A DNA stretch of 64,000 nt from Hysterium pulicare CBS 123377 (Eukaryota > Ascomycota > Dothideomycetes > Hysteriales > Hysteriaceae). The notes beneath the pieces were generated by a model, which saw nothing but the letters and a program-made list of their open reading frames with translations, was not told where the DNA came from and ran no database searches. A program made the position numbers and the translations under genes. The stretch covers positions 1 through 64,000 of the forward strand of contig AJFK01000430.1 in assembly GCA_000467715.1 (NCBI GenBank), written 5' to 3'. Shown here one piece after another: positions 55,897 through 64,000 of this stretch; the stretch's first letter is position 1, and every line of letters starts with the position of its first letter.

Positions 55897-56826
55897 ATGG
55901 CGAATCTAAGGTTCGCGGTTAGCATGCAACGTGCGTCTTCTCTCCTCGTTTCAACTGAGGAATGAAAGCTAACAACGTTTTTTGCAGGGTTAATACCATT
56001 CCTGGGCTATCACCATGTGCTCATGATACTCATTGCCATAGCCATAATCTTACTATGTAAGCATCACAAGTCAAATTCGGCTTCCTCATCAGAGAAACGA
56101 CTAACATGTGGTCCCATAGCGTTATTACTGGCAGGATGCTCATCGACTTCCCCCCTAATCCCTGGCATATTCCTCATCTCCATGTACTACCAACATTACA
56201 CACCAACATACGATACTTCACAGGTCGACCCCGGCGTCACCGCCGCCATCGCCAATATAGTCGGCCAAGCCCAACTCGCCGTCCGCGTCGGCTACTTCGG
56301 TATCTGTGTGAACGCAGACGGAGGATCCTACCTCTGCTCCAACAACGCTACTGCGCTCGCTGAACAAGTATCAGTCGATCAAGATCCTCTGAATCTGATC
56401 TGGGTAGCTAGCACATTCAAGGATGCTATCGTCTTCCCATATCTCCTGATCGTCGCCATTATCCTCGCATTCTTCACATTCATCTTACTAGCCACCTTCC
56501 CGGGCTGGCATGAGGAAAGAGATTTGAGAACGGGGTCCGATGTCGACGTGAAACCCTTCCCCTCTCGACCCGTCTCGCAGGTCGCTCTCGCTCTCATCTT
56601 CATTGCGTCCATCTTCGTGCTCGTCAGTGTGCTATGGCAACACACAGCGTCGGTAGCCGCCGCAACAATAGCGCAGGATCTAGGCAACGGCAGCGTCAAG
56701 TCTGGTGTTGGTACCAGTGCCATGGTGCTGGGCTGGTTTGGATTCGTGTTACTCATCATCGTGACGATTGGACTGCTAGTTATGATCCTGAGCATCATCG
56801 TGCTGGATCGGTTGACGGATGAGTAA
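55897..56826 (+). CDS. Fig1-like claudin-superfamily membrane protein
   Basis: Exons 55897-55930, 55988-56056 and 56120-56826 give 269 aa. Four TM segments are visible: HHVLMILIAIAIILLSLLLAG, FPYLLIVAIILAFFTFILLATF, VALALIFIASIFVLVSVLW and LGWFGFVLLIIVTIGLLVMIL. The first loop holds GYFGIC followed after eight residues by Cys, the G-hydrophobic-hydrophobic-G-x-C...C signature of the claudin/Fig1 superfamily. AGCSSTSPLIPGIFL is typical of Fig1. Fig1 promotes calcium influx and cell fusion in mating and also hyphal development. A SUR7/PalI-type relative is the alternative. Confidence 0.85.
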
Positions 56827-57499
56827 ATGAAAGAGTCGTATGGAACGAAAATTGGTATATAGTGGAGGACGTGACTACCGATAAGAAGGAGAAGAAGAAG
56901 AAAAGTGTGGATATCTGTCTATTTTTCTAGCGCTGCATATTGCTTTCACGCATACTCAACATACCCCCATCCGCTACGACTTCATTATCCTTCGACCGCC
57001 GCTTCTCTATTGATGTAGCCAGGCAACTTTTCTTCATTTGGCGACGCAGCTTGCTGCTTGATGTTGGCATTTTGGGCGTTTGGATTCTCTGGGGCTTGAA
57101 ACTCCGATGCTGGGATAGGAACGACCGAGGTTATTTTGTATTGACTGATGGAGGGAAATTGATGGACGTGGAATGATGGACTGGATGGATGTATTTAGAT
57201 GAACAACAAACACCAAACGGAAGCAATGCCAAGACCCAAAAAAGGGTTAGTGTCACAAATTGAATGTTTCGGAATATTCTGAAGTTCGTAAGTTGTGCAT
57301 ACATCTTAGGATTGATTGGGGGAGTCCTTTCCATATTTCCTATCATCAGGATACCAAAATGACTTGCCAGACGAGAGGTTTTCGCTCTAAGCGGGAAAAA
57401 ATATACATTGAAGTGAAGGACACATAAATACATAATCTCCAAAACCCTACCATGTGGAATGACCATGGGGCAAACTGGGTCAAAAGTTTAGACTAGTCT
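56827..57499. other. Convergent intergenic region, Fig1-like and fmp25
   Basis: No gene supported; 3' regions of two genes. A GAAGGAGAAGAAGAAGAAAA run is near 56884. Confidence 0.5.
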
Positions 57500-59290
57500 T
57501 CACACTCCGGAATACACAGCCGTAACCCCTCTCCCACACTCGACTCTCTGCTCCAAATCCACCCACCTCCCCCCAACCTTAACCCTCGTCTTCGGGGTAA
57601 TCTGAAACCTATGGACCTCCCGCTTCCCCGCTCGCTCCTGCTCGGCTCCCTGGTCCAAAGGCTGGATATAGCTCGGTGTCGCCATGTTACTCCTTTTCCC
57701 CGTTCCAAGTTGGTAGAACTCGTTGTTGCCGAAGAAGAGGATATCCTTGCCCCAGTTCGTGTCGTTTTCGGTCGTCTTTCTGCTATTGGACGCAGAGACG
57801 TTTATCACGTTGTTCATTACAGCGGCTGCGTGGGTTGCGCCGACGGAGAGGTGGGAGAGCCGGATGGGGACGATGGAGTTTGTGGGCTCGTCGTACTCGA
57901 AGAGGCCGGAGAGTGCGGGGATTTTGGAAGGAGGGGATTGGATATGTGTGTATCGTCCTGTGCCTAGTTGGCCTGAGAGCCCTAGACCGCAAGAGAGCGT
58001 GTCGGCGGTGACGCGGCCTAGATCTCTTGGTGCTCTTGAGTCTGTAGGAGAGACGTTCTTTGTAGCGTCGACGGTGAAGAAGGAGTTGCTGCCTCCCGCG
58101 AAGACATCCGTCACACGGGGTGTTTGCGAAGTTCCGGAGTAGATTCTTTGGATGGGGAGAAGTGAGGGGGCGTCGATGAATGAAGCTTCGGGATCGTACT
58201 CGAAACCTAGCTGTCCTAGAGTGTTATCTCCAAATGAGAAAGCTCGGCCGTCTGTGTCAGCGACTAAGCTGTGATAGTCCCCGGTCGCAATCTTCGAGAT
58301 CTCGAAACCACGGAGGGTCGAGATTTCGTGCGGTTGGTCGTATGAACCTGCGGGTCTTGTTTGCCATGTTAATCCGGGAATGCCGAGCTGGCCTTTTGAG
58401 GGGAAGTCTTGCGTGCCGGAGGCGAAGGAGAAAAGACGGCCGCGCGAGGTGAGGATGAGGCCATGTTCTAGACCTGAAGCAATGTTTGTGATGCGCTCGC
58501 TCCAAGAAAGGTTTGGGAGGGAAATGGTACGGTAGGAGATGTTGTTAGAAGAGGACGTCCAGAAGGGAATCCAGGATGATGATGCAGGTTTAGGTCCAGT
58601 TTGTTGTTCGGTCTGGGAAATTGGTATAGAATAAACGGTACCGGAGGACGAGAGAGCGATGATTCGGTCGCGGGAGATGGCTAGAGATGTGAGGTTCTTC
58701 CCGCGCAGAGTCCTGACAGGCTGTGGAGCTTCTTTCGAGAAACTTGTTCCCCATTGTAATAAATCACCCTTCTCATCTATAGCGGCTGCTGAATTCCTGT
58801 CAAGCTTTATATCCCGTAGCAGAACTCCATCGAAGTATGGTATCCGTCTTGGGGTCTTGATAAATGCCTCATTCGCATCCGGAGCCGCAACTTTTCCAGA
58901 ATTAGATCCCCAAGCGTATAACCCTGGTTTCTCCCAGCTGTTTTTAACCTGCAGATGCTGAGAACTGATCAAGTCCCTGTTATCTTCCTTCGACATAGCC
59001 TTCCTTCTCGGCTTCTCAAACACCAATTCCACCTCTTCATCTTTAGGTGGCTCCTCAGCATGAACCTCCCGGAAGATGCTGTCTCCGCTGTACCATTGCC
59101 ATGCTGTGGCAAATGCCCCAAGAGTAGTGACTGTTGCGACAGACCTGACGAAATGTTGTTGTCTCCGTTGAGCGTAGGGGTGAACGGCGACTCTAGTATG
59201 ACTACCTGGCTTGTTGGTAAAGGTTCTAAATGATCGCGCGTTCTTTGAGATGCGTGGTATAGCTTGTGCGATACATTTCGTCTTGAGCAT
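57500..59290 (-). CDS. fmp25: Mitochondrial RCC1-repeat protein Fmp25
   Basis: Single exon, 596 aa from the ATG at 59290. The first 50 residues are basic and Ser/Ala-rich without acidic residues (KTKCIAQAIPRISKNARSFR), a presequence; a hydrophobic stretch (VATVTTLGAFATAWQWY) follows. RCC1-like repeats appear as GLYAWGSNSGKVA, GDLLQWGTSF, DGRAFSFGDNTLGQLG, SCGLGLSGQLGTGRYTH and ILFFGNNEFYQLGTGKRSN. Yeast Fmp25 is an inner-membrane protein needed for complex III assembly, and the same is inferred. The frame continues upstream to an ATG at 59455, but that lead-in does not look like a presequence and overlaps the promoter. It is head-to-head with cog3. Confidence 0.88.
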   Translation of the reverse strand: MLKTKCIAQAIPRISKNARSFRTFTNKPGSHTRVAVHPYAQRRQQHFVRSVATVTTLGAFATAWQWYSGDSIFREVHAEEPPKDEEVELVFEKPRRKAMSKEDNRDLISSQHLQVKNSWEKPGLYAWGSNSGKVAAPDANEAFIKTPRRIPYFDGVLLRDIKLDRNSAAAIDEKGDLLQWGTSFSKEAPQPVRTLRGKNLTSLAISRDRIIALSSSGTVYSIPISQTEQQTGPKPASSSWIPFWTSSSNNISYRTISLPNLSWSERITNIASGLEHGLILTSRGRLFSFASGTQDFPSKGQLGIPGLTWQTRPAGSYDQPHEISTLRGFEISKIATGDYHSLVADTDGRAFSFGDNTLGQLGFEYDPEASFIDAPSLLPIQRIYSGTSQTPRVTDVFAGGSNSFFTVDATKNVSPTDSRAPRDLGRVTADTLSCGLGLSGQLGTGRYTHIQSPPSKIPALSGLFEYDEPTNSIVPIRLSHLSVGATHAAAVMNNVINVSASNSRKTTENDTNWGKDILFFGNNEFYQLGTGKRSNMATPSYIQPLDQGAEQERAGKREVHRFQITPKTRVKVGGRWVDLEQRVECGRGVTAVYSGV

Positions 59291-59645
59291 AGTGTTCGCT
59301 GCAGAGGGAAGAGATCGTGTGCCGTGCGAAGTCGAATTGAACTTGGCTGATAATTTCGAATCAGAATTAAAGCATTGCAAATATAAACGACGTTGGAGAA
59401 TGACAGTCTTATTTGAAAGTGTCCGATTACTATGCAGGTTGTAACATCCGTTCATCGGAGATGTCTACAACGTCACGATGTGGGAGAATGTATTCGGAGC
59501 GGCTACCATTGGAACTTATACGGAGCAGGCAGGTCCCCCACGATGTCTGCCCAAGCGAGTTGATGGTGTTGAAGTCGGAGCTTCCACCAAGGGATTGCCC
59601 GTACAGAGGCTAATAATAATACAACACCATCCACACATCTTCGTT

Positions 59646-62498
59646 ATGTATGAGGACTCATGGTACAATGCCTTTGTACCCAAATCCAACAAGGCCTCGG
59701 AAAATTCCAAACATCGCCGACGAGAATCCCTACTTAAACAGCCCAACGTAAGCCCACTTGCCCGTTCTATATGGGTATGTTGAGCAATATTGATACTTTT
59801 TGTACAGGAGGGTAGTCAGGCTGACGTCGAGCGCGTAGAAGGCATCGTCGAGACTATAGAAGAAGCCACCGGGAAGAACAATGGTCCGCCTAAAGCTACC
59901 GTAGCTCGAAGGGCCAAGTCGTACAGCGATTTCTACGATATTGTGAGGGCTCATATAAAGAAAGAGAAGGGGCTTGAGAGGAAGAAATCCAAGGAGAATA
60001 TCGGCAACGAGCTGGAATTTGCCGCGTGGTATAGTGGAATCAGCAATGAGTTGCTGGAAGCTAGTCATGAAGAGTACAAGTATGTGGCACGCGAGATTCT
60101 AAGGCATATTGGTGGTGACAGATACTGATTGGGGTAACTACAAGACTGTACCGTGACCAGCTCCACTTGACTAGAACACACCTTGACTCCCTACTCTCGG
60201 ACACTACATCCACTCTGAACATACTTTCGTCTCTTTCCGATTCCTTCAAGGCTGTCGAAGCTCAGACTACGGCATTCCGGACACAATGTGAGGGCTTGAT
60301 GACAGATCAGAAGCGTATCACGAAGCTCGCAGATGATCTGGAGGAGAACCTCCGATATTACCTGTATCTGGAACCCACGACAAAAAGATTGAATGCTCCT
60401 GGTGCAGGCAACTTTGTGCGAGGAAAGGAGTTCACGGAGATGCTCTCTAACCTAGACAACTGTTTGGAATATATGCAAGCACATGTACGATCACCCTTCA
60501 GCTCGCATTTCACTGTTGCTTACTAGGTCATAGCCAAATCATCGCGAGTCAGCGACTTATCGTTCCCGATACCGTCTCCTACTCACCCGTGCCCTCACCC
60601 TGATACGTGTACATTTTACCAATGCTCTCCGTGAAATAGCCGCGGATGTCTCCAAACGTATAGCGGACCGTCAGTTGAATGATACTACAATGTCTGCATT
60701 ACTATACGCAAAATTCCGTGTTGGCGCTCCGGAGCTGAAACGAATCGGTCTCGAGATTCAGAAACGAGCAGTCTTACCCGCTGGCGCTGAACCTGGTGCA
60801 GAAGCGGAATATCAGAGCTTGATGAATGAACTCTATCAGAGCTATTCAACTACTCGCGGCCGACTTATTCTGCCCATTGTAACGAAGAAAATTGGGGAGA
60901 TCGCGCAAGCACCCAGTTCAGCCAAAGATCTTGTAGCGTTTGCAAGAAGTAGTATCAGCTACATCCGTGGTATCTGTTTTGACGAATATGATCTCTGGGG
61001 TGAGTGGTTCGATGGAGATGGTGGCCTTTACGACTTCCTTGAAGCTATATGCGAACCTCTCTACGATCACCTTAGGCCAAGGACGATCCATGAGACAAAA
61101 ATCCTGAAGCTTTGTGAACTATGTACGCTGATTCAGACACGATATATGGAAGAGGAGGAGGAAGATGATGAAGAAGACGAACCAATCGAGACTAGACGAC
61201 TTGATTTCACTGCCCTGGTCCACCCTGCCTTGGAAGACGCCCAGACCAGATTAGTTTTTCTATCTCTTGCCGTGTTAAGAGACGACATCGAGCGCTACAA
61301 ATCCAAACCTGAGGATCTCGATTACCCACCTAAGAATAGACGCACTTCAGCAGGAACAAAAGGCAACCAGCCAGTTCTTTCAGGAAGAAAAGCATCAAGC
61401 AACGGCCCTCCAGCCTCGACGCCCAAAACCCCAGTGGTAGTTGATGAAGATGACCCGGACTCCAGCTGGAACTTTAACACCGAGGCAGCGTTTAAAGACT
61501 GGTACCCCACCCTGCGCAAAGCGATATGGCTTCTCAGTAAAATCTATCGACTTGTTCACGTAAGCGCTTCTGTTTATTCGCCCTAAGACCGGTTAACTAA
61601 AATTCTACAGTCCTCCGTCTTCGATGACCTCGCCCACCGCATCGTGCATAGCACGACAGCCTCCATTGTCAACGCTTCCACCCAGATTTCATCTCGCTCG
61701 AGCCCCACAGACTCCCATCTCTTTCTCATTAAGCACCTACTGCTCCTCAAACAACAGATCGTTGCCTTCGATATCGAGTTCGTAACGCCGGAGACGGAGG
61801 TTTCTTTCGATTTGTCGTCGGTTAGTAATACTTTCTGGGAACTAAGAAATAGGGGTGGCTTGTTCAATCCGAGGAATCTGGTCGGATTACTCATGCCGAG
61901 GGTTGTAGAGAATATGCTTGATGCTAAGGCGGAACTGGATGCCAGACTACGGCTCGCCATTAACGAGTTCACCCAAGGATTTGCGGCGCGAATGACACAG
62001 GCTTTGGAACTCAAGAAGGATGTGAAAGCTGGAGGCGGAGGTATCTCGCCAGCGCAAGCTGCAGGGAAGACTGATAAGGTCCGCCAGCAAATCGAGAAGG
62101 AGGTTCCATTCTTGAGATTGAAGTTGGACGAATACATCGACGACGTCCGAACAAAAGAAACGCTGGTGGCGGCTGTTATGGAGCAGATTGTCGCTATCTA
62201 TGAGGAATGGTTCGAAAAGTCCCTTGGGCGGAGTCCTCAGAATGGAAATGGGCCTACTAGCTTTGGAGCTAGAAGTGGTAAGGGCAAGGGAAGGGAAGAC
62301 GAGGTTTGGGACCCTGACTCTTTCGCTGATTGGTGTGGTGGCGTCTTCAAGGTAGGCAGGTTGGGCTTGGGCATAATTAGTGATGAGCCTGGAGAAATGG
62401 AGGGAGATGTGGATAGTAGAAGTGGAAGCATGAGGACGGGGACGACTAGGACTGGAACTGGCACGAGAAGCGGGTATGGGAGAACGGGGAGTACTTGA
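59646..62498 (+). CDS. cog3: Conserved oligomeric Golgi complex subunit 3
   Basis: Five exons (59646-59747, 59808-60079, 60145-60484, 60534-61559, 61611-62498) give 875 aa. The start MYEDSWYNAFVP is the fungal Cog3 N-terminus. A coiled-coil region (TRTHLDSLLSDTTSTLNILS, VEAQTTAFRTQCEGLM) is followed by the Sec34 core with CLEYMQAHPNHRESATYRSR and LLTRALTLIRVHF. The C-terminal quarter is helical (LARLRLAINEFTQGF type). Cog3 is part of lobe A of the COG tether, which returns Golgi enzymes within the stack. The tail ends in Gly/Thr/Arg repeats (TGTTRTGTGTRSGYG). An upstream ATG at 59478 is in frame but not needed. Confidence 0.93.
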
Positions 62499-63116
62499 TG
62501 TACGACTTCAAAAATGAACAGGATGGGTTGACAGAATCATTGTGGTAGATTAGTATGCTTCTAATATGACGGGGTCATGAACGTGTCCGGCCATACCGCT
62601 GCACGAACTGAAGAATGTTGGGCAGTGAATGCTTTGCCCAAACCCCTCTGCAATTTGCCATGACTTCTTCTGGACTTCTCTTTCAGACAAGTAAAAGCCC
62701 ACCAGACCTACCGTGTTGGAGAGGATCAAAGAATGACTCGGCGAAAGATCAGATAAGCAAAGGATGCTAAATAGCTGGACTTAGTCGGGGATAATCTTAA
62801 GCTCCGCTAGCCCAAACGTTCGACTGCCTCACGCATTATTAAACCACTCTAGCTGTATGGAAGCTTTCAACGGAGTGAGTTCAGTAATCGAGAAAATTTA
62901 ATAAAGGAACGCAGTTTATCTCCAAGGCCGTCCAGAAATGCGAGTGTAGTGTCACTAAGTATAAAAGGCTCGCGATGACCCTTCTTATTATCTTATGTCA
63001 GACTAAGGATTCAACGACACCTCAATTCTCGCCGTTCTCTCGAAGAATTGACCTCTTCTCCCTTTCAAATTTCACCCATCTATCACACAGTTTGCCTACT
63101 TATAAGGCGATCCGCA
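62499..63116. other. Intergenic between cog3 and SDR gene
   Basis: No gene seen. TATAAAAGG at 62960-62968, about 150 bases upstream of the next start codon, is a plausible TATA box for the SDR gene. Confidence 0.5.
62960..62968 (+). promoter_or_regulatory. Candidate TATA box of the SDR gene
   Basis: AGTATAAAAGG stands near 62958-62968, upstream of the ATG at 63117 with no gene between. Fungal inducible genes often have such a box; function is inferred only. Confidence 0.35.
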
Positions 63117-63941
63117 ATGGCAACACCTTATAACGACAAATCCACTGCTACATCCATCGCCGCTGACCTTTCCTCCCGGATCGCAGACAAAGTTATCCTC
63201 ACTACAGGCGTGTCTCCAGGCGGTCTGGGTGCATTCTTCGTTCAGACAGTCGCAAAGCACAAGCCGCACCTCCTCATCCTCGCTGGTCGCTCGAAACCGA
63301 AACTCCAAGCAACAGCCGATGCCATCGCCGCGGATTCCGCGTCCTCGAACGTGCCAACACGCTTGCTCGTACTAAACCTGAACTCTCAAGCTCAAGTCCG
63401 AGAGGCTGCAAAAGAAGTCCTGGCATATCCAGAACCTGCCATCGATGTCGTCGTAAACTCTGCGGGGATCATGGCTACGCCGTACCAAACGACAGTCGAA
63501 GGACTCGAATCGCAATTCGGTTCAAACCACATTGCGCATTTTCTCTTCACTAATTTGATCATGCCTAAGCTGCTCGCGTCCCCACATCCTCGTGTCGTGA
63601 GCGTATCCAGTGATGGACACCGTCTCAGCTCTATCCGCTGGGACGACTACGGATTCCAGAGCGGGAAGACCTACGATAAGTGGAAGGCGTATGGGCAGAG
63701 TAAGACGGCAAATGTACTGTTTGCTGTTAGCCTTGCGCAGAAGCTGGGGAAGAAGGGATTGTACGCTTACAGTTTGCATCCAGGTATCATTTTTGGGACG
63801 ACCCTGGGAGCGCATAATACGGAAGATGACTTTAAGGAGTTAAGTACGTGACATTTCATCTTTCCCACTGCTCCTACATGAGTAAAATATGTAGAAGAGC
63901 TGTGGATGCGTGTGCCATTTAAGGTTGCAGCGGCATGCTGA
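63117..63941 (+). CDS. Short-chain dehydrogenase/reductase, 3' end unresolved
   Basis: Exon 63117-63843 is firm. The Rossmann motif is TTGVSPGGLG, then LILAGRSKPKL, NSAGIMA (the usual NNAG has Ser for the first Asn partner) and YGQSKTANVLF with catalytic Tyr and Lys. HPGII follows. This resembles WW-domain oxidoreductase/retinol dehydrogenase-like fungal SDRs, which use NADP(H); the substrate is unknown. A second exon at 63895-63941 (ELWMRVPFK...) would end after 257 aa, about 50 residues short of the family. More likely a further intron starts near 63921 and the rest lies beyond the window. Confidence 0.75.
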
Positions 63942-64000
63942 GCGGTTTGAGTTTTGCGAAAGGGTATCAAGCCATTTCACGGCCTGGAGTGGAGTTTCAT

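Noticed and set aside
59291-59455. 55-codon N-terminal extension of fmp25
   Set aside because: The extension is not presequence-like, and a regular presequence starts at 59290.
1-64000. Retroelement or DNA-transposon coding remains
   Set aside because: I saw no reverse transcriptase, integrase, capsid or transposase motif on either strand; only small repeats without protein remains.

Overview
The window is chromosomal DNA of a filamentous ascomycete (Pezizomycotina). Genes carry one to five short introns of about 45-90 nt with GTAAGT/GTATGT-type donors, CTRAC-like branch sites and YAG acceptors. The gene set is typically fungal: Dhh1, Spt7, Kap121, Cog3, Fmp25, Hsp9/12, Fig1-like, Sds23 and Rny1. 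The class (perhaps Leotiomycetes) is an impression from the sequence, not shown. I see no operons, CRISPR arrays, rRNA, convincing tRNA or intact transposon. Exon boundaries were read by eye from splice signals and checked for frame.

Left part (1-6.0 kb) is unlike the rest. After a nested foldback at the left edge come five small minus-strand genes (A-E). They encode proteins of about 100-180 residues that I do not recognise. They share an intron in the same phase at the same protein position, followed by a common pattern (hydrophobic-Tyr/Trp-Gly start, a Y-T/S-A-x-L-I/V strand, then a helix with an S/E...A-M/I/L..L repeat). This looks like an old, strongly diverged tandem family, with a possible decayed sixth copy between B and C. 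It is my best candidate for an undescribed system.

From 7.1 kb the window is mostly conserved genes. A seven-TM DUF2434-like protein and Sds23 are followed by a RING/HAD head-to-head pair, RNase T2, a gene-poor 2.2-kb stretch with telomere-like and hairpin sequence, then Dhh1 and a rhomboid protease (18-23 kb). Next come a C2H2 protein, two unrecognised genes, Spt7, a VanZ-like membrane protein, ribosomal protein eS26, a CBS-PB1 protein and Kap121 (24-41 kb). Then an F-box protein, a methylglutaconyl-CoA hydratase-like enzyme, HIT hydrolase, Efm5 and an MBL-fold hydrolase (42-48 kb). The right end holds a large secreted repeat protein, Hsp9/12, a Fig1-like protein, Fmp25, Cog3 and a short-chain dehydrogenase cut by the right edge.

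Many genes form head-to-head pairs with intergenic gaps of 265-570 bp (RING/HAD, Rps26/CBS-PB1, F-box/hydratase, Efm5/MBL, Fmp25/Cog3), so shared promoters are likely. Apart from the tandem family, neighbours have unrelated housekeeping roles: mRNA decay and RNA handling, transcription, import, Golgi traffic, mitochondrial function and stress.
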